Under the pieces are notes generated by a model. The model searched no databases. It saw only the letters and a list, made by a program, of their open reading frames with translations, and had not been told where the DNA came from. Of a stretch of 64,000 nucleotides of DNA, positions 38,705 to 50,145 are shown one piece after another. Where the stretch lies: NCBI RefSeq assembly GCF_029870285.1, contig NZ_JACSYA010000026.1:1-64000 (forward strand), read 5' to 3'. The stretch comes from Delftia sp. PS-11 (lineage in GTDB: Bacteria > Pseudomonadota > Gammaproteobacteria > Burkholderiales > Burkholderiaceae_C). Numbering within the stretch: the first letter of the stretch is position 1; the number at the start of each line of letters is the position of its first letter. A program made the translations under genes and the position numbers.

Positions 38705-39976
38705 ATGGATCTCAGTACCCCAGCCGGCGCAGCCGCGCTGCGCATCGACGGCGCCCGCCTGTGGCAGTCGCTGATGGAGCTGGCGCGCATCGGCGCCACG
38801 CCCAAGGGCGGCGTCTGCCGCCTGGCGCTGACCGACCTGGACCGCCAGGGCCGCGACCTGTTCGTGCAGTGGGCGCGCGCGGCCGGCTGCAGCATCCGCG
38901 TCGATGCCATAGGCAACATCTTCGCGCGCCGCGCCGGCATGGATGACAGCCTGCCGCCCGTGACCACCGGCAGCCATATCGACACCCAGCCCACCGGCGG
39001 CAAGTTCGACGGCAACTACGGCGTGCTGGCCGGGCTGGAGGTGCTGCGCACGCTAGGCGATGCCGGCGTGCGCACGCGCGCGCCGCTGGAGGTGGCCGTG
39101 TGGACCAACGAGGAGGGCTCGCGCTTCGTGCCCGTCATGATGGGCTCAGGCGTGTTCGCGGGCGCCTTCACGCTGGCGCATGCGCTGGCCCAGCGCGATG
39201 CCCAGGGCACCAGCGTGGCCGAGGCGCTGGCCGCCATCGGCTATGCGGGCGAGGACGGGCCGGCACATGCCATCGGCGCCTATTTCGAGGCCCATATCGA
39301 ACAGGGGCCGGTGCTGGAACAGCATGGCTGCGTGATCGGGGTGGTCAGCGCGGCCCTGGGCCAGCGCTGGTATGACGTCACGGTACAGGGCATGGAGGCC
39401 CATGCCGGCCCCACGCCCATGCCGTTGCGCCGCGACGCGCTGCTGGCCGCCAGCGCGCTGGTGGCCGAGGTCAACCGCATCGCCATGGAGCGCCTGCCGC
39501 ATGCGCGCGCCACCGTGGGCAGCCTGGAGGTGTTCCCCAACTCGCGCAACGTGATTCCGGGTCGAGTCAGGTTCAGCGTGGACCTGCGCGCGCCCGGCGA
39601 CGAGCAGCTGCTGGAAATGGACACCGCCCTGCGCGCGGCCTGCGAGCGCGTGGCCGCAGAGCGCGGCCTGGCCATCGATGTGCAGCAGGTGGTCTATTTC
39701 CCGCCCCAGCCCTTTACCCCCCACCTGGTGGAAGCCGTGCGCACCCATGCTGCGGGCCTGGGCTACAGCGCCATGGACGTGGTCAGCGGCGCCGGACATG
39801 ATGCCGTCTATGTGGCGCGCATGGCGCCTGCGGCCATGATCTTCGTACCCTGCGCCGGCGGCGTCAGCCACAACGAGATCGAGGACGCCGAGCCGGCCCA
39901 CCTGGAGGCCGGCTGCAATGTGCTGCTGCGTGCCATGCTCGCAGCGGCCGGCGTCGCTCAGGAAAGTGCCGCATGA
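38705..39976 (+). CDS. M20 amidohydrolase (carbamoylase/allantoate type)
   Basis: This 423-residue metalloenzyme belongs to the hydantoinase/carbamoylase branch of peptidase family M20 (AllC/HyuC/AmaB type). Metal-binding residues are visible in GSHIDTQPTGGKFDGNYGV, NEEGSRF and AHIEQGPVLE, and near the C terminus in GAGHDAVY and SHNEIED. AGGAG lies 7 bases before the ATG. Family members cleave N-carbamoyl or other small amides and ureido compounds; the exact substrate cannot be told. It overlaps the next gene by 4 bases and shares the operon with the liv-type transporter. Confidence 0.88.
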   Translation: MDLSTPAGAAALRIDGARLWQSLMELARIGATPKGGVCRLALTDLDRQGRDLFVQWARAAGCSIRVDAIGNIFARRAGMDDSLPPVTTGSHIDTQPTGGKFDGNYGVLAGLEVLRTLGDAGVRTRAPLEVAVWTNEEGSRFVPVMMGSGVFAGAFTLAHALAQRDAQGTSVAEALAAIGYAGEDGPAHAIGAYFEAHIEQGPVLEQHGCVIGVVSAALGQRWYDVTVQGMEAHAGPTPMPLRRDALLAASALVAEVNRIAMERLPHARATVGSLEVFPNSRNVIPGRVRFSVDLRAPGDEQLLEMDTALRAACERVAAERGLAIDVQQVVYFPPQPFTPHLVEAVRTHAAGLGYSAMDVVSGAGHDAVYVARMAPAAMIFVPCAGGVSHNEIEDAEPAHLEAGCNVLLRAMLAAAGVAQESAA

Positions 39977-41439
39977 AAATCCTGATCGCCCGGCTCAACC
40001 ACGAGACCAATACCTTCTCGCCCGTGCCCACGCCCATCGAGGCCTTTGCGCCCGCCTACGGCGAGGCGGCGTACCAGGCCAACAAGGGCATGCGCACCGC
40101 CATGGCGGCCTTCATCGATCTGGCAGAGGCGGCAGGTGCCACCGTGGTCACCCCCGTCTCGGCCACGGCCAACCCCAGCGGCCCGGTACAGGCCGCCGCG
40201 TATGACGAGCTCACACGCCGCATCGTCGAAGCCGCGCCGGGCTGCGATGCCATCTTGCTGGACCTGCACGGCGCCATGGTGGCCGAGCACAGCGCCGATG
40301 GCGAAGGCGACCTGCTGGCGCGCGTGCGCGCCGCCGCGCCCGGCGCTGCGCTGGGCGTGGCCCTGGACCTGCACGGCAACATCACCGGCAAGATGGTGGA
40401 CAACGCCGACGTGATGGTGGGCTTCAAGACCTATCCGCACATCGACATGTACGAGACCGGCGCGCATGCGGGCCGGCTGCTGCTGGACATGCTGGCCGGC
40501 CGCGCGCGCTACGGCGTGCGCTGGCACCGCCTGCCCCTGATGAGCCACACGCTGCGCAGCACCACGCTGGAGGGCCCCATGCGCGATGCCGTGGAGGGAG
40601 CGCGCGCACTCGAAGCACAGGGGCTGCCGGCCGTATCGGTCTTCGGCGGATTTTCGCTGGCCGATATCGAGGCGCCCTGCATGAGCGTGGTCGCCACCTG
40701 CCGGCTGGCAGAGCAGGATGCAGCGCAGGCTGCGGTGGACCGCCTGGCCGCGAGCATCTGGCAGCGGCGCGCCGAGTATGTCTACCGCAGCGAGCCGCTG
40801 GCCGATGCGCTGCGCCGCGCCCAGGCCCTGGCCGAGGGCGCCGCGCGGCCCGTGCTGCTGCTCGACCATGGCGACAACTGCATGTCCGGCGGCACCTGCG
40901 ACACCATGGATGTGCTGCAGGCCGCGCTGGCGCAGGGCCTGTCGGGCATTGCCGTGGGGCCGCTGTGCGACCCCGGCGCAGTGGCCGCACTCATCGCGGC
41001 CGGCGAAGGCGCGCAGGTGGAGATCGCGCTGGGCAACAAGGTCTCGCTGGCGCATATCGGCCTGCACAAGCAGCCGCTGCGCCTGCGCGGCACGGTGCGC
41101 GCCATCAGCGATGGCGCCTACACGGTCAGCGGCCCCATCTACACAGGCCAGCGCTGCCACATGGGCCGCAGCGTCTGCCTGGATACGGGCGACGCGCAGA
41201 TCGTGGTCACCGAGCAGACGCACGAGCCCTGGGACCTGGGCGTGTTCCATTGCGTGGGCATGGACCCCACGCGGTTTCGCTTCGTGCTGCTCAAGTCGCG
41301 CATGTACTGCCGGCCTGTGTTCGCACCGCTGTGCGCGGCCCTGGTCGAATGCGACAGCCCCGGCGCGACCACCTCGGACTACACGCGCTTTGCCTTCGCC
41401 CGTATACAGCGCCCCGTGTTCCCGCTGGACGCGATTTGA
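39973..41439 (+). CDS. M81 family metallopeptidase (MlrC-like)
   Basis: This 488-residue protein matches the M81 family of microcystinase C (MlrC)-like zinc enzymes. It opens MKILIARLNHETNTFSPVPT and contains DAILLDLHGAM and DLHGNITGKMVDNADVMVGF with conserved His/Asp residues. The C-terminal MlrC domain includes PVLLLDHGDNCMSGGTCDTM. Only a few members have known substrates, such as linearised microcystin, and most act on unknown small peptides or amides. The 4-base overlap with the amidohydrolase suggests that they act on the same compound or in sequence. Confidence 0.88.
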   Translation: MKILIARLNHETNTFSPVPTPIEAFAPAYGEAAYQANKGMRTAMAAFIDLAEAAGATVVTPVSATANPSGPVQAAAYDELTRRIVEAAPGCDAILLDLHGAMVAEHSADGEGDLLARVRAAAPGAALGVALDLHGNITGKMVDNADVMVGFKTYPHIDMYETGAHAGRLLLDMLAGRARYGVRWHRLPLMSHTLRSTTLEGPMRDAVEGARALEAQGLPAVSVFGGFSLADIEAPCMSVVATCRLAEQDAAQAAVDRLAASIWQRRAEYVYRSEPLADALRRAQALAEGAARPVLLLDHGDNCMSGGTCDTMDVLQAALAQGLSGIAVGPLCDPGAVAALIAAGEGAQVEIALGNKVSLAHIGLHKQPLRLRGTVRAISDGAYTVSGPIYTGQRCHMGRSVCLDTGDAQIVVTEQTHEPWDLGVFHCVGMDPTRFRFVLLKSRMYCRPVFAPLCAALVECDSPGATTSDYTRFAFARIQRPVFPLDAI

Positions 41440-41634
41440 CGGCTGCCTATCTTTTGCGGAGCACGCAAGCAAAGACCGGCGCGGCTGCGGGGCGATTGGG
41501 CATGCTGGCATCACAACTGTTTCACTGCACAGCGCGGGGATTGCGGCACGGCCTACAATCAGCTCCCCCCTACCCTGCCGGCAGCACGCAGTGAACGGTG
41601 CGTGCGTCGGCCATGCCTTCGCTGGAGACGCTTG

Positions 41635-43944
<2,310 letters not shown>

Positions 43945-43949
43945 GCACC

Positions 43950-44040
43950 CCCTGAGCGGCTTCGCCGCTTCCCCCTCTCTCGCTTCGCGGGAGGGGGACG
44001 ACACCCTCGCTGCGGGGCGGTGCGGCCGGCTCAGGCCCTT
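43950..44040. repeat. Comamonadaceae-type intergenic palindromic repeat
   Basis: Right after maeB there are two nested hairpins: AGCGGC-TTC-GCCGCT (43955-43969), and CCCCCT pairing with AGGGGG (43971-43976 with 43992-43997) around CGC-TTC-GCG. A GC-rich segment follows. From memory, this block type recurs between genes in Delftia, Comamonas and Acidovorax genomes, and it can act as a terminator. Only one copy is visible here, so calling it a dispersed repeat is from background knowledge. Confidence 0.55.
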
Positions 44041-44104
44041 GCTCGGTGTCCCTCGTTTTGGCCGCGCGCGCTTTTTTTGACAACGGGCGGCATTTGCATT
44101 GAAT

Positions 44105-44135
44105 AGCAGGCAACTCAGGCGCAGAGTTGCCTGCT
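44105..44135. terminator. Perfect 12-bp hairpin between maeB and the RNase gene
   Basis: AGCAGGCAACTC pairs with GAGTTGCCTGCT around a 7-base loop (44117-44123). No T run follows on either strand, so it may be an RNA-stability element, a Rho-independent-like stop of weak strength or an operator. It lies 25 bases beyond a TTGACA hexamer (44077-44082), the best -35 candidate for the ribonuclease gene (TTGACA, 17 bases, TGAATA). Confidence 0.45.
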
Positions 44136-44164
44136 CACTGTTCAATTCCCAGACAATTGCTTGG

Positions 44165-44195
44165 GCAAGCTGCCTGTTTTTTAGGCAGAACTTGC
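44165..44195. other. Hairpin upstream of the RNase gene
   Basis: CTGCCT (44170-44175) and AGGCAG (44183-44188) form a stem around GTTTTTT. The outer pair GCAAG (44165-44169) with CTTGC (44191-44195) extends it past an AA bulge. In the mRNA leader of the ribonuclease it could affect translation or transcription. The rest of 43945-44269 holds only the repeat and hairpins already listed; I see no gene there. Confidence 0.4.
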
Positions 44196-44269
44196 AATTT
44201 AGGGGGTGATCCGTCAAACTAGCGGGTCGAGATTTCAGGGCTTTCCTGGATTTCTGAAAGGTGTTGTTG

Positions 44270-44692
44270 ATGCTGAAGGCAGCCGCCGCCAAGGCGTACC
44301 AGACCGGTTTAGCGCTCATTGTCGGGGCAGCCTTCGTGGTGTCGCCTCTGCTGGCGGGCGCGCGGACTGCAGCAGAGCAGGAGCCGCAGGCTGGTGTCTC
44401 TGCCGACGTGGTGGCCTTGTCCGATTTGCCCCGCGAGGGCCGTGCGACCTATGCGCTGATCCTCAGCGGCGGGCCTTTCGCCCATGACAAGGACGGCACG
44501 GTCTTTGGCAACCGCGAGCGCATCCTACCGCGCCAGCAGCGCGGCTATTACCGGGAATACACGGTGCGCACGCCTGGCTCGCGTGACCGTGGAGCGCGGC
44601 GCATCGTCTGCGGCGGCAGCGTGCCCCAGCAGCCCGACGCCTGCTATTACACCAGCGACCACTACAGCAGCTTTCGCAAGATCATTGAATGA
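44270..44692 (+). CDS. Secreted guanyl-specific ribonuclease (RNase Sa/barnase type)
   Basis: This 140-residue protein has a signal peptide (residues 1 to about 33, LALIVGAAFVVSPLLAGA), so it is exported. The C-terminal half resembles RNase Sa: GYYREYTVRTPGSRDRGARR followed by IVCGG and DACYYTSDHYSSF. The catalytic triad appears intact as E96, R111 and H131, as in Glu54/Arg69/His85 of RNase Sa. Two cysteines (C114, C125) may form a disulfide. GAAAGG lies 8 bases before ATG 44270. The next gene is a barstar-like inhibitor whose start overlaps the stop by 4 bases. Confidence 0.88.
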   Translation: MLKAAAAKAYQTGLALIVGAAFVVSPLLAGARTAAEQEPQAGVSADVVALSDLPREGRATYALILSGGPFAHDKDGTVFGNRERILPRQQRGYYREYTVRTPGSRDRGARRIVCGGSVPQQPDACYYTSDHYSSFRKIIE

Positions 44693-45273
44693 CCCCGACC
44701 ATGTCGCCGGCCCCGTCGCCAGTCCGCCCTGCGGCGCCCGACGCCGCGAACAGCGCAGGGGCCGTGTTTTATCCACCGCCCGGGGATGCCGCAGGCGCAG
44801 CGCCTGTCCCCGCAGGCCACATCCACGTTAGAGAAAGAGCCACGGAGATGGATGCACCACTTCGTAAGATCCCCGATACCCCGCTGCGGAACGTGCGCGC
44901 CAACATCGTGCAGTCCATCCGCGCCTACAGGGTGGAGGATCTGCAGCAGGCAGCACAAACGCTGGGGTGCCATTTCCTGTATGCCAATCTGGCCCATGCC
45001 CAGACCAAGGCCGACATTCTGGAGCTGCTGGCCACGCAGTTCTTCTTTCCCGCGCACTTCGGCAAGAACTTCGACGCGCTCTACGACTGCATGACCGACC
45101 CCATCCACAAGGCCGGGCCGCAGCCGGGCTTTGTGGTCGTGCTCGACCAGATCCCGACCACCCCAAAGTTCGACAAGGAAGTGCGCGAGCAGCTGCTGGA
45201 CAGCTTCCGCGACGCCGCCGAATACTGGGCCGAGCGCAAGATCCCGTTCCGCTGCTTCTACTCGTTCCTGTAA
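44689..45273 (+). CDS. Barstar family ribonuclease inhibitor
   Basis: This 194-residue frame overlaps the ribonuclease stop codon (ATGA). The part from residue 54 (MDAPLRKIPDTPLRNV, ATG 44848) to the end matches barstar, with FFFPAHFGKNFDALYDCMTD in the core and FVVVLDQIPTTPKFDKE after it. Barstar binds the RNase active site and protects the producing cell from inside. The first 53 residues are Pro/Ala-rich and unrelated to barstar. They are either a disordered extension or the real start is 44848. No signal peptide is present, consistent with a cytoplasmic inhibitor. Confidence 0.88.
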   Translation: MTPTMSPAPSPVRPAAPDAANSAGAVFYPPPGDAAGAAPVPAGHIHVRERATEMDAPLRKIPDTPLRNVRANIVQSIRAYRVEDLQQAAQTLGCHFLYANLAHAQTKADILELLATQFFFPAHFGKNFDALYDCMTDPIHKAGPQPGFVVVLDQIPTTPKFDKEVREQLLDSFRDAAEYWAERKIPFRCFYSFL

Positions 45274-45325
45274 AAGCGCACACTGGGCCTGCGGCAGGGG
45301 CGTCCACATGGCGCCCCCTGCCTGC

Positions 45326-46093
45326 TCATGCCCGGCTCAGCCCGGCAGCAAGTGCCTCGTACTCGGCCACTGGCACCTCCTCGGCGCGGCGCTGCAGGTC
45401 GAACGCGCCTTCAAAGCCCTTGGCCTCCAGCCAGCGTCCCAGCGTGTTGCGCAGGATCTTGCGCCGCTGGCTGAACGCCACCTGCACCAGCTCCTCCAGC
45501 AGCTTCGCATCCAGCGCCACCGGCGCCTGGCGCGGCAGCATGCGCACGACGGCGCTGTCCACCTTGGGCGGCGGGTTAAAACTCTCGGGCGGAACGAACA
45601 GCACATTCTCCATGGCATAGCGCCACTGCAGCATGACCGTCAGCCGGCCATAGGCGGCCGTTGCAGGCGCTGCCACCATGCGGTCGATGACTTCCTTTTG
45701 CAGCATGAAATGCTGGTCTTCGACCACATCCACCTGTTCGAGCAGGTGAAACAGGATGGGGCTGGAGATGTTGTAGGGCAGATTGCCCGCGATGCGCAGC
45801 CGGGCCACGCCCAGGCGCGCGGCCAGGGCGCGGAAGTCCACCTTGAGCACGTCGGACTCGACCACATCGAGCTGGGAGTGCAGCCGCAGTCGCACCGCCA
45901 GATCGCGGTCGAGTTCGATCACCGTGAGCCGGCCCAGGCGCTCGACCAGAGGCTGGGTCAGTGCCATCAGGCCCGGGCCGATCTCGACCATGGGCTGGCC
46001 CGGCTGGGGATTGATGGCACGCACGATGGAATCGATGATGCCGTCATCGGTCAGGAAGTTCTGGCCGAAGCGCTTGCGAGGAATGTGTTTCAT
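45326..46093 (-). CDS. rsmA: 16S rRNA dimethyladenosine transferase
   Basis: This 255-residue SAM-dependent enzyme methylates two adjacent adenines in helix 45 of 16S rRNA. It starts [20 protein letters not shown] and shows [16 protein letters not shown] (SAM binding) and the catalytic [16 protein letters not shown]. It is the last gene of lptD-surA-rsmA and follows surA by 78 bases. pdxA, which often sits between surA and rsmA in gammaproteobacteria, is absent. It converges on the barstar gene. Confidence 0.96.
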   Translation of the reverse strand: MKHIPRKRFGQNFLTDDGIIDSIVRAINPQPGQPMVEIGPGLMALTQPLVERLGRLTVIELDRDLAVRLRLHSQLDVVESDVLKVDFRALAARLGVARLRIAGNLPYNISSPILFHLLEQVDVVEDQHFMLQKEVIDRMVAAPATAAYGRLTVMLQWRYAMENVLFVPPESFNPPPKVDSAVVRMLPRQAPVALDAKLLEELVQVAFSQRRKILRNTLGRWLEAKGFEGAFDLQRRAEEVPVAEYEALAAGLSRA

Positions 46094-46171
46094 GGCAAAA
46101 AGACAAGGCGGTGCGCCATGGCACCGCCTTCTATTGTGGATGCGCGCAGCCAGGGCTGCGCAGGGGCTGGT

Positions 46172-47599
46172 TTATTGCGGCGGTTCGCGGTATTCGACAT
46201 AGGCGCGGCCGCGCAGCTCCTGCAGCCAGGCCTGGTAGTCCGTCTCCAGCTTGCGCTCGCGCACCACGTTGCGCACCATGTCGCGCTGCTCGCGCGGCGT
46301 CAGCGCGGTCTGGCGGCGCTCGATGAGCTGGATCAGGTGCACGCCGAAGCGCGAGATCAGCGGATCGCTGACCTGGCCCGGCTGCAGCCGGTCGAGCACC
46401 TGCTCGAACTCGGGCACGAACTGGCCTGGCGACGACCAGCCCAGATCGCCGCCATTGCGCGCGCTGCCATCCTGAGAGTATTCACGGGCCAGCGACTCGA
46501 AGCTGGCCTGGCCGTTGTCCACGCGGCGCTTGTAGTCCGCCAGGCGCTTGGCAGCCTCGGCCTCGGTCATCTTGTCGCCGATGCGCAGCAGGATATGGCG
46601 CGCATGGTTTTGCGTGACCACGGCCGGCATGCCGGCCTGCGACTTTTCCAGCACCTTGAGCACGTGAAAGCCCGCGCCGGAGCGGATGGGGCCGACGACG
46701 CCCCCCTGAGGCGCCTGGGCTACGGCCTTGGCAAACAGTTCGGGGTAGCGGTCCAGCGGGCGCAGCCCCATGGCACCGCCGCCACGGCCATCGGGCGCAT
46801 CGGAGAACTCCTGCACCACGGCCCTGAAGTCGGCCTGGCCGCCTGCGGCCTCGGCGGCCTGGCGGGCACGCGCCTCGCGCTCGGCCACCTCGGCAGGGCT
46901 GGCATCCTCGCGCACGGCGATCAGGATGTGGCCCAGGTTCACGGCCACGCCCGATGCCTGGTCGGCGCCGCCACGGCGCTGTTCGGCCAGGTAGCGGTCG
47001 ATGTCGGCCTCGGTGACCCGCACACGGTTGTCCACATCGCGCTCTCGCAGGCGCTGCAGCAGGATCTGGCTGCGCAGCTCGTCGCGGAACTGCTTTTCAG
47101 CAATGCCCTCAGCCTTGAGCCGCGCGAGCAGACCCGCCTTGTCCAGTCCGTTCTGGCGGGCCACATTGACCAGGGCCTGATCCACGGCGTAGTCATCCAC
47201 GCGCAGACCCGTGTCCTTGGCTTCCTGCAACTGGGCCTTTTCGACGACCAGGCGCTCCAGCACCTCGCGGGCCAGCAGCGGCTCGGGTGGCATCTGCCCG
47301 CCCTGCTCGGCGATGTTCTGCGCCACGCGCGCCATGCGGGCGCGCACTTCGTTGTTGGTGACGGGCTCGGAATTGACCACAGCCACGATGTAGTCGGCAG
47401 AGCGCACACCGGCATTGGAGCCACGCTCGCGCGCCGACGACAGGTTGGTGGCGTCAAGCGCGCGCGAAACGGCCGGATCGGCGGGCGCGGCCTTGGATTG
47501 GCCCGGCGCACGCAGGCCCTGGGCCTGGGCAGTGAAGGCCAGCAAGGCCAGCGCAACGGCAGCAGCCGCGCCGCTCTGAGTCTGGGAAAGAAAACGCAT
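46172..47599 (-). CDS. surA: Periplasmic chaperone SurA
   Basis: This 475-residue periplasmic peptidyl-prolyl isomerase and chaperone guides outer-membrane proteins to the BAM complex. A signal peptide (MRFLSQTQSGAAAAVALALL, then AFTAQAQG) opens the protein. An N-terminal chaperone domain follows, then two parvulin domains (around VNLGHILIAV and TQNHARHILLRIGD). BamE is encoded at 17563 and LptD just upstream; LptD is a known SurA client. It begins 16 bases after the lptD stop, so it is in the same operon. Confidence 0.95.
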   Translation of the reverse strand: MRFLSQTQSGAAAAVALALLAFTAQAQGLRAPGQSKAAPADPAVSRALDATNLSSARERGSNAGVRSADYIVAVVNSEPVTNNEVRARMARVAQNIAEQGGQMPPEPLLAREVLERLVVEKAQLQEAKDTGLRVDDYAVDQALVNVARQNGLDKAGLLARLKAEGIAEKQFRDELRSQILLQRLRERDVDNRVRVTEADIDRYLAEQRRGGADQASGVAVNLGHILIAVREDASPAEVAEREARARQAAEAAGGQADFRAVVQEFSDAPDGRGGGAMGLRPLDRYPELFAKAVAQAPQGGVVGPIRSGAGFHVLKVLEKSQAGMPAVVTQNHARHILLRIGDKMTEAEAAKRLADYKRRVDNGQASFESLAREYSQDGSARNGGDLGWSSPGQFVPEFEQVLDRLQPGQVSDPLISRFGVHLIQLIERRQTALTPREQRDMVRNVVRERKLETDYQAWLQELRGRAYVEYREPPQ

Positions 47600-47615
47600 G
47601 GAAGGAAAACCCTGC

Positions 47616-50096
47616 TTAGTCGTAATTGGTGAAGCGGCTCGGAGGCGTCACGGCATCACGCAGATTCTGGTATCGGGGCACATTCTGCTTGAGGCTGCGC
47701 TGCGGATCGGCCCCGATGCTCAACCGGGAAAAGCCCACGAACTCGATCTGGAACAGCAGCCGCATATTGGCCTGGGTGATCGTGCTTTGCAGGCGTTCGA
47801 GCACGACGCGCCCGATCCAGCAGCAGCCGTCGTACTCGAATCCGATCACGGTATCGACGAGCTTGCGATCCTTGAGACTGTAGTTCATACGCCCCACGGA
47901 GTACCAGCGCCCGCCGCCCTGGCCACGGCCCGGGCCCAGATCGCGGCCCTTGTCGCCCCACAGATCGTTGATGGGCCACTGCCAGCCGACATCGACCAGC
48001 TTGCTGGCATCGGTGCGCGCCACGGTGTCGTACTGGGTGCGGAAGGCCAGATTCACCGTCCGGTAGGAGCTGGGGCTGTAGCGCGCGCCAAGCGTGGTGC
48101 GCACCGACCGGTTCAGGTCGCGGTTGTACTGCGTCGTGGCTTCGGTGGACCAGGTATCGGTCCAGTTGACGGCCGCGCCCAACAGCACATCCGACAGGCG
48201 GCTGGTGGCCGGCACCTCGCCGGGCAGGATGACCTTCTGGTCAGCAAAGCGCACACGCTGTGCAATGCCGAAGCGCGCCCGCTCGGCGCCCGTGCCGCCA
48301 TCGATGAGCCGGGTGGTGGCCCCCAGCGTCAACAGATGGTTGTCGGCGATGCGGTCCTGGCCGCCATAGTCGTTTTCGGAGTAGATGCTCGCGAAATTGA
48401 AGTCGTTGCGGGCCGTGTCGTACAGCGGCAGATAGCTCTGGTCGCGGTAGGGCGTATAGGTGTAGAAGGCGCGCGGCTCGAAGGTCTGCAGCAGCTGGCG
48501 GCCGAACAGCGAGATGTCGCGCTCGAACACCAGCCCGCTGTCCACGCTCAGCGTGGGCAGCGTGCGCGTGGCGCTGCGGCTGCCATTGCTGAGCGTATTG
48601 TCCACCTGGTAGGTGGTGGCATGCAGCTGGATCTTGGGCGTGATGAAGGCGCCCGGGGACAGGAAAGGCCGGCTCAGTTGCGCCTGCACGTAGCTGCGCT
48701 GGCCGTTGTTGTAGCCCGGCAGATTCTTGGCCACCTCAAAGCGCGTGGTATCCGCCACCACGCCCAGATCCATGCCCATGGGCAGGTCCAGCGGCGTGTA
48801 GCGCCACTGCAGCTGCGGCTTCATGCCGTAGGGCGGCGAGATAGGCGCCGAGGCATCCTGCAGCGTCTGCCAGTGCAGTGAGCGCAGCATCACCGTGCTG
48901 TCGCCACGGGACCACGCCAGATGCACGTCGCTGGGCAGCAGGCGTTCGCGCAGCGGCCGGGCCGCCAGTGGGAAGTCGCGCCAGTAGTTGTTGTCGCTGA
49001 CGCGGTTGAGGTTCAGGTTGATCCCCAGGCCGCCGATGGGCGAATCGATGCTGCCCCGGTGCTGCAGCGAATAGGCCCAGCGGTCGCGGTCGCGCAGCCG
49101 GTCGCCCGGCATGTAGGCGGCATAGGCCTCGCCCGAATACGTGGGCTCCAGATAGCGGAACTGCGTTCCCAGGTTGACGCCGCGCTTGGTCATGACCGAC
49201 GGATACAGTGTCATGTCGCGGTTGGGCGCCAGATTCCAGTAGTAGGGCTGGGTGTACTCGAAGCCGCTGAGCTGATCGATGCCCATGGTCGGCGGCAGCA
49301 GGCCCGACTTGCGCTTGTCCGACAGCGGAAAGCTCATGCTGGGCACGGGCACCACAGGCAGGCCTTTGAACTGCAGCGAGGCGCCTTCGGCCACGCCGAC
49401 CTCCTCGGCCATGTCGATGTGCAGCGTCTTGGCGCGCAGCATCCAGGCCGGCTCCCAGCTGGCTTCGTCGTCGCGCTGGCAGGTGGTATAGGTGGCATTG
49501 TGGACCACGGCATGGTCGCGGTCGATGAAATCCACGCGCGAGGACTGGCCATAGGCGCCATTGGCCAGAAAGCGGTAGCGGGCCTGGTCGAAGAAGCCCT
49601 TGAAGGCATCGACCTGCAGATCCAGCTGCGTGCCTTCATAGACATTGCCGGCCTGGTTGATATGCACCGAGCCCCGGGCATCGACGCGGTCCTCGGGCAC
49701 CTTGTATTCCAGGCGGTCCGCACGGATCATGGTGTCGCCACGGCGCAGCTCGCCATCGCCCTCGACCACCGTATTGATATCGGCCTGCCCGCTGATCGCA
49801 TCGCCGCGCACATGGACCGGCTGCTGCGAGCGCACCTCTTCGGGATAGACCTCCTGCATCAAGGTGCTGGAGCGCAGCGGCCGCGTCTGCAACTGCAGTT
49901 GCAGAATGCCGGCGTCATCGGCCTGTGGCTGGGCCTGGGCCAGCGTCGCCCCCCCCGCCCAGGCCAGCGCCACCAGCCATGCCAGCGGTCGGACAGCGGG
50001 TCGGGCGGGCACGCGGGCAGCCAGCGAAGCGGTGGGCGGCAGTCGGAGATACACGTTGGTCAGCACGGCGGAGGGACAAAGGCGCAAGCCTAGCAT
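47616..50096 (-). CDS. lptD: LPS assembly outer-membrane protein LptD
   Basis: This 826-residue beta-barrel with LptE (11728-12234) inserts lipopolysaccharide in the outer leaflet. The periplasmic OstA-like domain contains VVEGDGELRRGDTMIRADRL and SVHINQAGNVYEGTQLDLQV. The C-terminal barrel ends in SLKQNVPRYQNLRDAVTPP. The start is uncertain: ATG 50096 gives a long but usable signal region ending LAWAGGATLAQAQ. The mature part shows only three cysteines, C206 and the GCCW pair. The divergent amgK starts 49 bases away. Confidence 0.93.
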   Translation of the reverse strand: MLGLRLCPSAVLTNVYLRLPPTASLAARVPARPAVRPLAWLVALAWAGGATLAQAQPQADDAGILQLQLQTRPLRSSTLMQEVYPEEVRSQQPVHVRGDAISGQADINTVVEGDGELRRGDTMIRADRLEYKVPEDRVDARGSVHINQAGNVYEGTQLDLQVDAFKGFFDQARYRFLANGAYGQSSRVDFIDRDHAVVHNATYTTCQRDDEASWEPAWMLRAKTLHIDMAEEVGVAEGASLQFKGLPVVPVPSMSFPLSDKRKSGLLPPTMGIDQLSGFEYTQPYYWNLAPNRDMTLYPSVMTKRGVNLGTQFRYLEPTYSGEAYAAYMPGDRLRDRDRWAYSLQHRGSIDSPIGGLGINLNLNRVSDNNYWRDFPLAARPLRERLLPSDVHLAWSRGDSTVMLRSLHWQTLQDASAPISPPYGMKPQLQWRYTPLDLPMGMDLGVVADTTRFEVAKNLPGYNNGQRSYVQAQLSRPFLSPGAFITPKIQLHATTYQVDNTLSNGSRSATRTLPTLSVDSGLVFERDISLFGRQLLQTFEPRAFYTYTPYRDQSYLPLYDTARNDFNFASIYSENDYGGQDRIADNHLLTLGATTRLIDGGTGAERARFGIAQRVRFADQKVILPGEVPATSRLSDVLLGAAVNWTDTWSTEATTQYNRDLNRSVRTTLGARYSPSSYRTVNLAFRTQYDTVARTDASKLVDVGWQWPINDLWGDKGRDLGPGRGQGGGRWYSVGRMNYSLKDRKLVDTVIGFEYDGCCWIGRVVLERLQSTITQANMRLLFQIEFVGFSRLSIGADPQRSLKQNVPRYQNLRDAVTPPSRFTNYD

Positions 50097-50145
50097 CACC
50101 GCCAGGCCGGCGCCTGGGGTGGCGGTTTGTAGAATCAGATTATCC

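Noticed and set aside
45294..45321. GC hairpin between barstar and rsmA as an intrinsic terminator.
   Set aside because: The stem has a bulge and there is no T run on either strand, so terminator function is not supported.
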